NCBI RefSeq assembly: GCF_041734735.1
Contig: NC_134883.1
Coordinates: 20,120,247 to 20,184,246 of the forward strand
Reading direction: 5' to 3'
DNA length: 64,000 nt
Source of the DNA: Babylonia areolata
Taxonomy: Eukaryota > Mollusca > Gastropoda > Neogastropoda > Buccinidae
The notes under the pieces are model-generated. The model had not been told where the DNA came from, searched no databases, and saw only the letters and a program-made list of their open reading frames with translations. Both the position numbers and the translations under genes were made by a program. Below, in pieces: positions 26,601 to 40,400 of the stretch; position 1 is the stretch's first letter, and each line of letters opens with the position of its first letter.

Positions 26601-28518
26601 GGAATTCTTGGTTTTGTGAATAACAAATAAGTCAAAATTGTTGTTGGAAATTCCCTCCTCATTGAAAATATTTGGCGACCTGGATTTGTTGCCACATATA
26701 TACATATTTTTTGTCAGCATAGTACAAGAAATATTTACATCACTTTACAATCATCACTGTCGTAAATATGTAGCATTCTTGATATAATTTCTTTATGAAG
26801 AAATGGTTCTGCTTCATGTTTTAATGAAACTTCCTTGTCCAGTGCAAGTTGTGGAGTTGGTACCTGGTTGAATGCTTTATCATTAACATTGTCTTGGGTG
26901 TAACTTCATTTTGTAAAGATCCCTACAGACTGAATGTGAAGCCCAGTTTGTAAATTTGGGAACAGCTGGCCTGGGTGTGGCTGTGTGGGGGTACTGGGAA
27001 TGAGCAGTGTGGGACTAATGCCACTGAAATGGAGCAGATAATGGGGCAGCAAAAAACAACAGAAAAAGAAACCCTAAAAAACTTTGGAACAAGACAGAAA
27101 GGATTGTGTTTTCTGATTGCTAGATTATAAGGAAATTAACTGGTCTTATGGAGAGTGTTGCAATAATATGACGGGTTTCCCCAGTCCTAAGAGTTGTGGC
27201 TGCTGTTATATATTGGAGACTTTTTCTGCCATTGCCAACCAGGTCGTAAGCCAGTTAAGTTCCCCAGGGATGAAATGGCCATCATTTTCTTTTGTTTCAA
27301 GCATTTTACATCTTTCCTGGGGGGGTACTTTGAGAGAAACTGAGCACTCGTTGAAGTTATTATGATTGTATCCTGCCTGTCTGTGTTGAATTTCAGTAAT
27401 TTTTTTCTGAAGACAAGCTGTTTCCTTTCAGTTTTGCAAAATCTTTACACTTTAAACTCCTTTTGATTCTGAGGTAGCTTGTGAAAATTATTGCAACAGA
27501 TTCCACAGGAGATTAGTATGAACACTTTTGTTTCTATTTTTCATGGCTGTCTTTGGCTAAATGCTAAATGTTGTGCCCAAGCAACTACATGCATCAGTGT
27601 TGTAAAAAAAAAAAAGAAAGAAAAAAAAGAAGAAAGAAAATGTCTGTGTGGAAATCATTTGCTAACTTTTGCTAAAAATGGAACACTGTTATTTCCAGCC
27701 AAAATCTGTAGTGATAGTCTTAATCTGCATATCAGTTGTTTGTAATGCAATCATGGTGTGAAGCTGAGATCTTGAATGTCAAGTTTGAATGTTACTGTTA
27801 CCAATTATGAACAGCATGAATTAGTTGGTTTTAGTGATACTTAAAAATTTTTATCCTCTTTTTCTGTCTTTTTAGAATACTTTGTTACATTTTTATCACG
27901 TCAAAAATAGATTTTTTATTACTTAAAAAGAATTTCATTTGGAGTTGTAGAAAAACTGTACAAAAAGACACTGTGCTATAAATATTTGTTGTTTTCTTTT
28001 TTGTAATTTTTTGGGGGAGTAAAGGATAAGCAAAAGTTCAAAGGTTCCAGGCAGTTTTTCATACGGGTTCACGTGCCTGTCTTTGGATTTAGTCTGTAGT
28101 TTTGTCATTATTTGCCTGTCTGTCCTCAACATCTGTCTGTATACCTCATTGTGAAACTTTTTTTTTTTATAATTATTATATGATTTCATTTTTTTAATCA
28201 GTCTCTGAATATTGGGAAGGAGATTGTCAGGATGAAGTTTGGGGAGAAGTAAATGATACTGGTTCATTGTTGTCTATCTCAAATTTTTACATTGGGGAAA
28301 ATTTAAAAACTGAATGTGTATCTGTGTGTCTGTGTGTGTGCTTGAGTGTTTTTGGATTTGGATGGTTTATTCAAAAAAGGTCTGGCCCCTCATGAAGGGG
28401 TGGTGCATAAACGTATTTGAAAAAGATTACAAGACATACATTTTGTGATACAACAGAACAGAATAACAGAACAAATAACAATTAGGCAGAACTTATTGAC
28501 CGAAATTTAAAGCCTGCT

Positions 28519-28554
<36 letters not shown>

Positions 28555-29740
28555 GCCTACAGAAATATAAGGCTATTGAGATTATGTGTGGTGCCTGTGC
28601 TTTGTAATTGCAGATGAAGAGTCATTGATTGATGATTGTGAGTTTTTATGTCAGTCCAGCTGAACAAAATAATATGAATAATTTATTTTAACACCACCAT
28701 ATATGTGCAAGACAGATCATTTGTGGTATTGCGACACACTCATGGATAAAGTGTTAACAACTCCCTTTAGTTTTCTTTCAGTCTTCTGAAAGATTTATGA
28801 TTTTATCTCTGTATTACTGAAGCACATCTTCTTTCTTTTTCTCCCTTTTCTGTTTTTCATTTTGTGATAAAAATGGTAATCATTGTTTGCTATCATTATT
28901 TCTGGTCCTGTTTTTGTTGGTACTTTTCTTTTCTGTGTCTTTAATTTATTCATGATTTTCTGTCAACCTTCCTTACTATGGTCTCTGTTATCACTGTTGC
29001 AATTGTAATTGTTTTTTGGTTATCTGTCCTTATTCTTTTCTTTTGTGTTTCTCTTGAATTTATCAGCTTTTTAATTTTCACTTCAGCTTCATTTCTTCCG
29101 TCTTATTTCTTTCTTTTTTTTACATAAAAAAGAAAATGTGGTAAACTGATAATTGTGCTGATGAAGAGATGCATTTCATAGATTTCAGCAATGTTAATAG
29201 TTCTTTAACATTGCACTGCATGTTGACACAAATTTCACTTGTTTCTTTTCCAATAGGAACATCATCCTTTTGTGTTTGTCAGTTTAATTATTGTCATTAG
29301 ATGAGCATGTTTTCACTGTCCGTTCATTCACCGCTCTTCACCTCATTAGTTGTCATTCTCTTACTGTGAAAACAGGCATCCTACTGTCTTTGGTGTGGAG
29401 TAAATTTGTTGTCCTTTCAATTACTATCTTGTACAGGACTGCTACTGTTAGGAAAAGAGTGATAGTAGCAATCTTTTCATGTTAGGGAGGAGGGGGAGAG
29501 AAACTCAAGTCTGAGACTTTGTTCAGTTGTGTTTGTGTGTGTGGATGTCAGTGTGTGCAGTTGTGCAGGGTTTGTGTGTATGTGTGAATGTGCTTGTTTA
29601 GCTGTTGTACATTCATTTAATGTTTTTTCATTCTTGTGATAATAGATGATATTCTTGTGTGTGTAGTTGTGCAAATATGCGTTCACAGGTCCGTGTGCAA
29701 ACAGATGTGTGCACACAAGTGTTCGAAGCATGGTGGTTCA

Positions 29741-29771
<31 letters not shown>

Positions 29772-30235
29772 GCCTGTTTAAAAGAATCGAGTGTGCATCG
29801 TGGAGGGGGAAAAACTAAACCAGATAACATTTCATCACTTGTTTTTCACTTTTTTTTTTGGTCTTCTCCAACAGACGACTCCCATTGCGCTGTCTGTTTA
29901 CCAGCATCCCTCATGTCAAGTTCTAATCTGTGTGGAATTAATCTGGGAGGTTTGCATTGGGATTTATGATGATGAGAAATGGTTTATTCATGGTCATCTG
30001 GTTCTGTATCGTGCTTCTTGTGTGTATGCCGTTTGTAAACCTTTTTGATAACGCTTACCAAGTGTACTGTTGCCTCGTGATAATGGACTGTTGTTCATGC
30101 AGTAATAGTGTTGCTCATAAAGACAAACACTTCACAGCTGACAGGGGAGATGAATGAAAGAGAGTGGGTATGATATGAATCTGAACTTTTTCTTTTCGTG
30201 TATTCTGCTGCTGAACTTGCAAGAGAGGAGACCGA

Positions 30236-30289
<54 letters not shown>

Positions 30290-30360
30290 CCGGGAGAGCA
30301 AGTACATTATGTGTGTGCATGCATGCTTGTGTGTAGGGGTGGGTGGGGGGGGGAGTATAT

Positions 30361-30391
<31 letters not shown>

Positions 30392-33300
30392 GTTATTTTG
30401 TATAAATGTACATTGGTGGCATGTGTTCATGTACTTGTGAGCACATATGTAACAAAGACACAGATGGTGACCTTAGCTATTTAAAAGCTCTCTGAATGAT
30501 TTTAATGTTCACAGCAGAATAAAAACATTATCTTCTCCTATAACTTTATCATAAATCCTTTTCATTAATTTGTTTTATGTATTGGGGATCTGTTCATGCT
30601 GAATATTATAGCCATTCTCACATCAAGTAATATTTGATACAGGGGAGCATTGGGAGGTAGAGTTGAAACAGAATACGAAAGTTTATTTTGTCATTAAATT
30701 TGATTAACGAATCAAATGTGTTCTGGAGAGGAGGAAGATACAACGTCTGTTTCTTTGCTTTATTTCTTGATGTGTTTCAGTGCTCAGATTTGCTCTCTGC
30801 CCTTTAAAGACTATTTATTCATTTATTAAAAAAAAAAAAAAAAAAAATTGATGGATTAGGTGGCAATTTTTTGGTGCCGTCGTCTTGTTTTAAGAAAAAA
30901 CAAATTTGTCAACATTTATTCTGATGCCAGTATGAAACATCTAGTTGACCCAGATTTTACCACATTTTCTTACCTAATTTCTGGTGTTGAAATAGGCTCT
31001 CTAAGGTTTGTTATTGGACTCTGTTCATTGTCCAGTTACCACAGTTATTTGGTATTGGTTTAGATCGTCAATAGTTTGTTCATCGTCCAGACACCAGAGT
31101 TTTCTGGTATTTGTTTAGATGGTAATAGTTCATTGTTGTATTAATTCCCTGGTGGATTCTTGCAGCTTCCAATGCCAAAGCATGCTATGCTACTGGCCGG
31201 GGTGTTCAGCCCCGAGGGGTGAGGGTCAAGGACAGGGCCGATTTCTACGTCCACACCAAAGGTGCTGGAGATGGTGAAGTGGCTGTTCAGATCATTGGAC
31301 CTGGTGAGATTTCTCTCTCTGTATCTTTTTATTTTATTTTATTTTTTGTTCCATTTTATATTAACCAGTGAAGATTGAATTGTCAAAAGGGGGATGGTAT
31401 TTGTGTGAGTGTGCAGTCTGTCTGTCTGAATGTTGATCAATGAACCCTACTTCCATTTTTTTTTTCACCAACCAAGCCCTGATTTCTTGCTGACCAGTAC
31501 AGTACCAAAGATAAGCTGACAGTATTAAAAGCATTTGCAGGTTTGTGATATGAAGAGTTAACATAAGACAGTTGGGGCAGATCAAATAGAATATATATAT
31601 ATATATATTATCCATATAAAATCATGATGATATAAGAATTGAGATAACTTTGTTAGCATCCATTTTGGACTAAAACCAGACTTGTCATGGAGCTTAACAA
31701 AACATTAACTGGATAAAGATACCTAGCTGTGAGCACTGTAACACGCTCAACTGAATTTCGTTGTTCCAGGTGGGGTGGAGGAGAAATGCCAGATGAAGAA
31801 AGTACCCGACCAGCCGGATGTGTGGGAGTGTGTGTACCAGCCGAGCAAGCCTGGCAACTACATCATCAACGTGACCTTTGGGGAGCAGCACATCTCCAAG
31901 AGCCCCTTCAAGATCGATGTGGGCCCTGAGTGGCACAGCAAGATCGTGGCCTATGGACCTGGCCTGGAGGGAGGCGTCGTGGACCAGCTGGCTGTCTTCA
32001 CCGTGGAGACCAACGGAGAAACGGGGGCTCTTGGTTAGTTCATGCATTCTCTGCTCTGTAGTTTTGTCTTTATGACACATGTTCCTTCGTTGAAAGTGTC
32101 TCTTTCCATGGAGACCAACAGGGAAACGGGCTCTGGGTTAGTTCATGTGTTCCCTGCTCTATATTTTTGTCTTTTATGACATGTGTTCCTACATTGAAAG
32201 TGTCTCTTTCTTTGCCTTTTTTCCACCATGGAGACCAGTGGGGAAACGGGGGGCTCTGGGTTAGTTCACACGTTCCATGCTCTGTAGTTTTGTCTTAATC
32301 AGGTTATGACACATGTTCAAAGAGTCTTTCTTTGCCTTCTTTCCACCTTGGAGATCAATGAAGAGACAGGGGCTCTGGGTAACTTCATGTTTCCTCAGCT
32401 GTTTTGTCTTTATGACAGGCGTTCCTACATTGAAAATGTCTTTTTTCTTTGTCGTCCTACTTTTGAGAAAAAAGGTTGTCGGATATATGTTTCAAATACA
32501 AGAGCAATTCAGTGACATACTTTCCACCTCTGAGAATATCTCTGCTGTTTCTTAGTCTCACTGTCTTGCAGAAGGTAGAAGTTGATACACATTTCTGTGA
32601 TACAATAGCAAGTTAGAATCACATGTTGATTATTACTTCATAGCAGTAGGTATTATTATTTTATGTACTGTCTCTTTGCTTACTATTTGCATTATGTCTT
32701 TAACTAATGTTTTATTTTGCAAGTGTGCTGTTTTGTTGGTTCAGTGTTTGTTTGTTGTCAGTGTTTGTATGGTACATAGACTTGAGGTGGTGCATTTAGA
32801 TGTGATATCTGATTAAATGTAATTGGTCATTTGAGAGAAAAAATAGCAGTTTGAAAAAAAAAAGCATTTTGGCTAATTAAATGAGCACAGGCTCACTTTC
32901 TGAACACCCATTAAATCCTGCCATTTCTGTATTCTGTGAGATGTTTGTGTTTTTTCCCTTTAATTGTTGTGCAGTTTACAGTTTTCTCTTCACAAATACC
33001 GTTCCTTATGTGAGTGATAAACAAATCATCTACCTTGTGTTTAACAGGCTTTTCCATCGAAGGCCCATCTCAGGCAGTGATAAACTGTGTTGACAATGGG
33101 GACGGTTCTGCCAATGTGAGCTACCTGCCCACCAAGCCTGGGGAGTACGCTGTCCACATTCTGTGCAGTGACCAGGACATCCCCAAGTCCCCCTACATGG
33201 CTCAGATCCAGCCTGCCGCTGACTTCCTTGCTGAGAAGGTGAGGTGTTGTGAAGATGTATATGATATGGACATTTTTTTTCTTTTGTAAATGAGTGTACG

Positions 33301-34407
33301 ACAGTGTATAGTTCGAACTTTTGCTTCATGATGTGAGTGTACACGATATAAAAGTACATTTTTTCATTCTTCTTCTTCTTCTTGTTATTATTGGTGGTAG
33401 TAGAAGTAGTTGTAGTCCACAAACTGGAATGTGTTGAATGTGCAGTTTGTGTATGGAGTTGATGCATCTTAAGTTTAAAGTATGCTACTTGGCATGTTTC
33501 TGCTGGCGGTGATAAAAAAGATCTGACTCATGTCTTAGTGGATATTCACATATTGTTTATTGGACTGCATGACATGCTGTGGACGCACACAGACATAGCC
33601 ACATTCATTGGATATGTGCATATACATCATGCACACATGCATCTTCACCTACGCCCCACAACTTACACTTACTCTTTAACTCACTCACACCTCATGCACA
33701 CACATGCACACACACACACTCACTCTATCTCTCTCACTCTTTCACTCACTCACCCCTCATGAACACACATACACTCACTCTCTTAACTCACACTCTTCAA
33801 CCCCACACATCCTGTACAGGTGATCGCCAAGGGACCAGGTCTGGAGAAGAACGGTGCTGCCCCCAACAAGTGGGCGGAGTTCACGGTGGACACGACAGCA
33901 GCGGGCAAAGCACCGCTGTCCATCACCGCCATGGATGCTGACTACAAGCCAATAGAGGTTCAGGTCAAGGACAACAAGGACGGAACCTATTCTTGCCGCT
34001 ACATGCCCACCCGGCCTGTCAGACACGTCATTTCTGTCAACTTTGGTGGTGTGGCTGTGCCCAACAGTCCCTTCAGGGTTAGTTGCACTGTGTGTGTGTG
34101 TGTGTGTGTGTGTGTTGTGTATGCATGTGTGTGCACATTTTGTGGATGTGAATCGTGTGTGTGTGTTTGTGTGTGTGTAATGAGTGTGTGTGTGTGTGTG
34201 GTAAATGTATTTGTGTGTTGTGTATGCACGTGTGTGCACATTTTGTGGATGTGAATCGTGCAAATTTGCATGTGTGCCTGAGCACGGCTATTCATACATC
34301 TTTAGTGTGTGTGTGTGTAGTGAGTGTGTAGTGAGTTAGTACACTAGTGTGCATATTTTTATGGATGTATGTGTGCACACTTACATGTGTGCCTGGGCAT
34401 GGTAGAT

Positions 34408-34471
<64 letters not shown>

Positions 34472-37400
34472 AATGAAAAATAGTTCACAATGATGTGTAG
34501 CCTGTTTTGGGGCAAATGCTTACCATTGCAGTCAAAATGTATGACCAAGAACAGGCATGGCCCCAGTTGGGGTCAGTGACCCATGATGCAATAAAATATG
34601 TCTTTAATACCCACCTTCTCCCTCCCACTTTCCCTTCCCATCCCTGCTGTCCAGTCATATTCATTTAGGATTTTTTTTCATTGATGATTTAGAAAAGAGA
34701 ATTCTAAAGTCTGTTTCATGATGTCTCTCTCTTTTCTTCCCCCACTGCCCCCCTCCCTCCCTCTCTTCTTGCCACTGAATACTTATTGCTTCCTTTTCCC
34801 CCCTTATTGCCCCCACTGCCAGAATCAACCCTCTTAACTCCAGATATGTGATGCAGGTGAATGCTGTTGAACCCAGTGACCCTACAAAGGTCAAGGTGCA
34901 TGGGCCAGGTGTGAAGGATGGAATAAAGACCATGTCTCCCACAAACTTCACGGTGGACTGCAAGCAAGCTGGAGCAGGTATACATGGATGGAACAAGCAT
35001 TGGATTGGCCACTGTGAAATGCTCTTTGTATTTATATCAAAAGAAAACTTATTGTATCATAAGGGAAGTATCTGCTAGGAAGAACAAAGTGTTTATTGTG
35101 GGAAATATCCATAGTGGTTTGCAACTGTTTTAAACATATAATGTGCCTAATAGTTTTGAAAGATGTGAAACTTGAGTGTCCCATAAAATGCTGTATTTTT
35201 CTTGTCAGTACTCTTAGAGTTCAGTTTTGCTTTAAAATGATCTCTTGAGGTGATATTGCTTGTGCTTATGTGTGTGTTTTAATGTAAGTTATTGGTTTTT
35301 TTTAATTTGATTTCTGGCAATCAACATTTTAAGTATGATAATCTCTCAAATGGAGAGGATGAAAAGGAAATCATAGAGGTTAAGGTGGGAGAAGATTTTT
35401 CAGTTTCATTATTTTAAAAAGAATTCCAAAGATAACAATTAAGATAAGAGAGTGTTCAATTTAATATGGTAGAACAAGTGGTATTGCACATATTTAACAG
35501 GTCATTGAACACATTTTTCTTTTCCATCACATGTTTGTAGACAGTTGATGTATTAATAGGCAATGCTGTTGTATGACCACAACAGGTGATGTGGCTATTG
35601 GCCTGACGGACCCGCGAGGTATGGACGTGCCGATTGACACCATCAACAATGGGGATGGGACATTCACTGTGGAGTATGAGCCCAAACACCCCGGCACTTA
35701 CATCGTCATGGTGTACTTTGCTGACCAGGAAGTTCCCCAGAGTCCTATGAAGGTCAAAGTTGAGCCCAACATTGACGTGAGCAGCATTCGAGTGGATGGA
35801 CTGGACTCCAGTGAGTGGTGTTATGCCTTTTTATTGGAACGCTTTTCTTGATGACTTTTCTTTTTATTGTTTCTTTGTATTTCTTTCCATATTTTGCTCT
35901 TCTCCAGTGTACTCTATAAGTAGTTGTGTCCAAAGGAAATGCTATGCAGGTTAAACGTTGTGAAACATGTTTTGTCATGATGTTTGCAATGTTTTTTTAA
36001 ATGTCAGGTCTTGTATAAAACTTGCCAAAACATCAAAGAAATTTCCAGAGTATGCATAAGTTTCTCAGAAATCTTTATCAGTGATGAAACCAAACTATTC
36101 AACATTGAAGGACGCTGGCATATGCAGGAATAAAATTGCATTTTTGGATGATGATGAGAATAGTAATTGATGTAGAACTGATGCTGAGAAAGAGTCCTGA
36201 AATTACAGATGCTTTTAATTATATAAGTATGTGACAGAGAGCATTCTAATTTTTTGGTGGAATGCAGTTTTATGCGATTCAGATTCTTCACAGTGGAAGA
36301 GCAGCCTATGCATAAAACATCATGTATTACATTTACATAGTTCAGGGGGGTATCTACATCATTTACCTTAAATGAACCAGTTGGATGGCTTTCACGGATA
36401 TGATAGTTGTCAAAACTTTTTTTGAAATAGTCACTTTTTGCTTTGTTGTTCCTTCTATTTTTTCTCTTAATACTTAGTGTATTGATTCTGCAGAACACTA
36501 ATGATACGGTGGCATGTTTGATATACATTTCAGTTGTATTCCCATGTTAATGTTGAAAAAAAAATTCTGACCGCATGACATGGATAGCATTTTCTTCTGG
36601 ACCTAGTGCACTTATTGATTAGTGAGAACTTCTCTTACAATTGTCATTGATATTCTTTTAGACTAGATGCTTTGTCTTATTTACCGTTTTTAGATTTTTT
36701 TTTTTATTCTTGTGCACTCAAAGAACAGCTTTAAACAATGAAGAATTTGAGTGTTTACACAATTTTTCATTGGAAAGTATGTCAGTCATGTTTGTAGGTG
36801 AAGTGTCATCTCATTGTTTCAGCTTTCCTGTTTCAGTATCTGTGATTTTCAGATTCCTCAAGTAAAATGTTCATTTTGCAGTATTTCTTTGACTTAGCTT
36901 TGCATGCTTGTATCAGTGTCTGTTCTGTTGACTCCCCAATGCTGTTTTCTACACTACCCTTCTCTGCTTCCTAAGACATGCCTGTTGGCGTGGAGCATAC
37001 CGCCTCCGTCCACCTCCCATCCGATCTGGCTCAAGCCCCTGTCGCAATGGCATTGACGTCCCCCAGTGGAAAGGTCACCGACCTGCCTGTCAGTGACGTC
37101 ATGGGTAGGAAGGTGGCACCCTTCATGTTGAAGGAACTGGGTCCTCACAAGCTGGAGATGACCTGTGGCGGTGCACCTCTAAAGGATTCTCCTTACTTGG
37201 TTGATGCGGTGCCCGATACCAGCCTGCCCAAAGTAAAGGCCTACGGACCAGGGCTGACTCAAGGAGAAGTTCTGGAGCCCTGTCAGTTCACTGTGGACAC
37301 TCATGAAGAGAGCCATCCAGGAAAGCTGGCTGTGTGGGTTGAGGGACCCAAAGAACCCAAGGTACATGTCAAAGACAATAAAGACGGTACCTCCACAGTC

Positions 37401-40400
37401 ACCTATACCCCTGAGGTGCCTGGAGACTACAAAGTGAATGTTAATTACTCTGACAAACCCATTCCGGATTCTCCCTTTGCTACCTGCATCCTTCCTCAAG
37501 CGTCTCCCAAGATCAAGGCTTATGGGCCAGGACTGACAGAAAGTGAAGCCAACATTCCTGTCAGCTTTACTGTGGACAGGAGTGAAGAAACAAGACCTGG
37601 AGAACTGAAGGTTAGCGTGGAGGGACCAATGACAGCCAAGTCACCGAAGAAGGTCAAGGCCAAGGTGAAGGACTTGGGAGATGGGATCTGTGAGGTGACC
37701 TACACACCAGAAGTAGCTGGAGACTACAAGGTGAACATCTCTCATGCTGATAAACCCATTCCTGATTCCCCCTTTGAAGTGAAGATCATACCTGAAAAGG
37801 CTCCTAAGGTCAAGGCTTATGGGCCAGGACTAACAGAAAGTGAAGCCAACATTCCTGTTAGCTTTACTGTAGACAGGAGTGAAGAAACAAGACCTGGAGA
37901 ACTGAAGGTTAGCGTGGAGGGACCAGTTACTGCCAAGTCACCGAAGAAGGTCAAAGCCAAGGTGAAGGACTTGGGAGATGGGATCTGTGAGGTGACCTAC
38001 ACACCAGAACTAGCTGGGGAGTATAAGGTAGACATCACTCATGCTGATAAACCCATTCCTGATTCCCCCTTCGAAGTAAAGATCAAACCTGAAAAGGCTC
38101 CCAAGGTCAAGGCTCATGGGCCAGGACTGATAGAAAGTGAAGCCAACATTCCTGTCAGCTTTACTGTGGACAAGAGTGAAGAAACAAGACCAGGAGAACT
38201 AAAGGTGACCGTGGAGGGACCAATGACTGCCAAGTCACCGAAGAAGGTCAAGGCCAAGGTGAAGGACTTGGGAGATGGTATCTGTGAGGTGACCTACACA
38301 CCAGAAGTAGCTGGAGACTACAAGGTGGACATCACTTATGCTGATAAACCCATTCCTGATTCCCCCTTCGAAGTGAAGATCATACCTGAAAAGGCTCCCA
38401 AGGTCAAGGCTTATGGGCCAGGACTGACAGAAAGTGAACCCAACATTCCTGTCAGCTTTACTGTAGACAGGAGTGAAGAAACAAGACCAGGAGAACTGAA
38501 GGTTAGCGTGGAGGGACCAATGACTGCCAAGTCACCGAAGAAGGTCAAAGCCAAGGTGAAGGACTTGGGAGATGGAATTTGTGAGGTGACCTACACACCA
38601 GAAGTAGCAGGGGATTACAAGGTGAACATCACTCATGCTGATAAACCCATTCCTGATTCCCCCTTTGAAGTGAAGATCATACCTGAAAAGGCTCCTAAGG
38701 TCAAGGCTTATGGGCCAGGACTAACAGAAAGTGAAACCAACATTCCTGTCAGCTTTACCATGGACAAGAGTGAAGAAACAAGACCAGGAGATCTGAAGGT
38801 GACAGTGGAGGGACCAATGACAACAAAGTCACCAAAGAAGGTCAAGGCCAAGGTGAAGGACATGGGGGATGGAATATGTGAGGTGACCTACACACCAGAA
38901 GTAGCTGGAGACTACAAGGTGGACATCACTTATGCTGATAAACCCATTCCTGATTCCCCCTTCGAAGTGAAGATCATACCTGAAAAGGCTCCCAAGGTCA
39001 AGGCTTACGGGCCAGGACTGACAGAAAGTGAAGCTGCTGTTCCTGCCCTCTTCACTGTGGACACAAGTGAAGAGGCACAGCCTGGGGATTTAGCTGTCTA
39101 TGTTGAAGGCCCAGAAGAGCCTGTGGTGAACATCCAGGATAAAGGAGATGGAATACATGAGATCACTTACACCCCACCTGTGGCTGGAGACTACAAAATC
39201 AGTGTGACACATGGTGGAAAACCAATTCCAGATTCACCCTTCATTGCTAAGGTTGTTCCTTCTGCCTGGCCACGAGTGGAAGCATATGGACCAGGACTGA
39301 CAGAGGGAGAGGCTCTGAAGCCTTGTGAGTTTACTGTTGATGCACGGTCAGAGAAGAGGCCGGGAGATCTGGGCATCGGCGTGGAAGGCCCTAGGGAAGC
39401 CAAGATCGAGTGCCTGGACAACAAGGATGGCACAGTGAACGTGAGCTACATCCCACCAGTGCCAGGAGAGTACAAGGTGAAGGTGACTCACTCAGAGCAA
39501 CCCATCCCTGGGTCCCCCTTCACAGCTACCATCAGACCCTCAGAGTTGGGACCGGATATCAGCAGCATAATGGCGTCTGGCTACGGGCTGTCACCAGATG
39601 GTAATGATTTGCATCTGCATGTGGCACACAAATGGTTTGGGGTGGGACAGTTTGCCTTGTCCACAGGGAATGATCATCATGGAGTTGTCTTAATTGCTAA
39701 TCATTGGTCTACCCTGTTCGGGGAGGATCTAGACTTTGCATGGATTAACACTTATTTGTGGTTGCTCTTTTTTCAGGATGGAATGACTTTTTTTTTTTTT
39801 TTTTTTTTTTTTGACATGCATTTCTCTGCACATCACTTTTTGACGTTTTTTTGTTTTCAGTCAAAAAATATTTATCTGTTTGAATGTTTTATTCTTTCAC
39901 TTTTTCACATTATTTGGCATGTTTTCCGAAGCTTGCAAAATGTCTACATGGATGTTAAATTTTCTTCATAATTTTTTTTTCATTTGCTTGCTAGTTTTCA
40001 TTTTTTGCTATAAATGATTTTGAGATATATTAATGCACCTTTCATGAATGCAGCATTTATTATTTTTGGATGATTTGTAAAAATAGAAAAAAATTCTGTT
40101 TGCTTCTGATTGTACAAAGTTGTCAATTTTGTTTTGAAAAAATGGCTGTGTCAAACTGGTGAATTCTGTATCCAGAAAGTTTGGTCTGTTGGTCAAATTT
40201 TGTGGTTGATTTAGTAAGAAGATGGCTCCCCACCCTCACTTTCCTCGTCCCTCCAGGCCTGTTGTAGCTTTGCTTCCTTCAACATTTAACACTTCACCAT
40301 TACCCATTCAACAGCAATTTGGATGACAAGCAGTTTGCGCTGTGTCCCACAAATTGGTGTAATTTGGATTCATCCTGGTGTTCATAGATATTTTGTATTT

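Larger units (their letters stand above)
25045..31165 (+). other. Intron, 6.1 kb
   Basis: AT-rich and CpG-poor. It holds a two-copy imperfect repeat (units starting about 25,241 and 25,326, each with GGCCAGTTGAGG), a (GA)n run at about 28,526-28,553, a poly-T run at about 29,750, a (GT)n-(GA)n run at 30,238-30,290, another GT run near 30,364-30,391 and a two-copy repeat at 31,024-31,134. A stretch at about 28,352-28,500 may be an old transposon end. No exon is seen. Confidence 0.8.

Noticed and set aside
39601-39971. In-frame extension of the giant filamin exon beyond its donor
   Set aside because: The translation turns into F-rich sequence over a poly-T run, and the Ig16 repeat resumes correctly in the exon at 43,296. 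The GTAATG donor at 39,601 explains the end.
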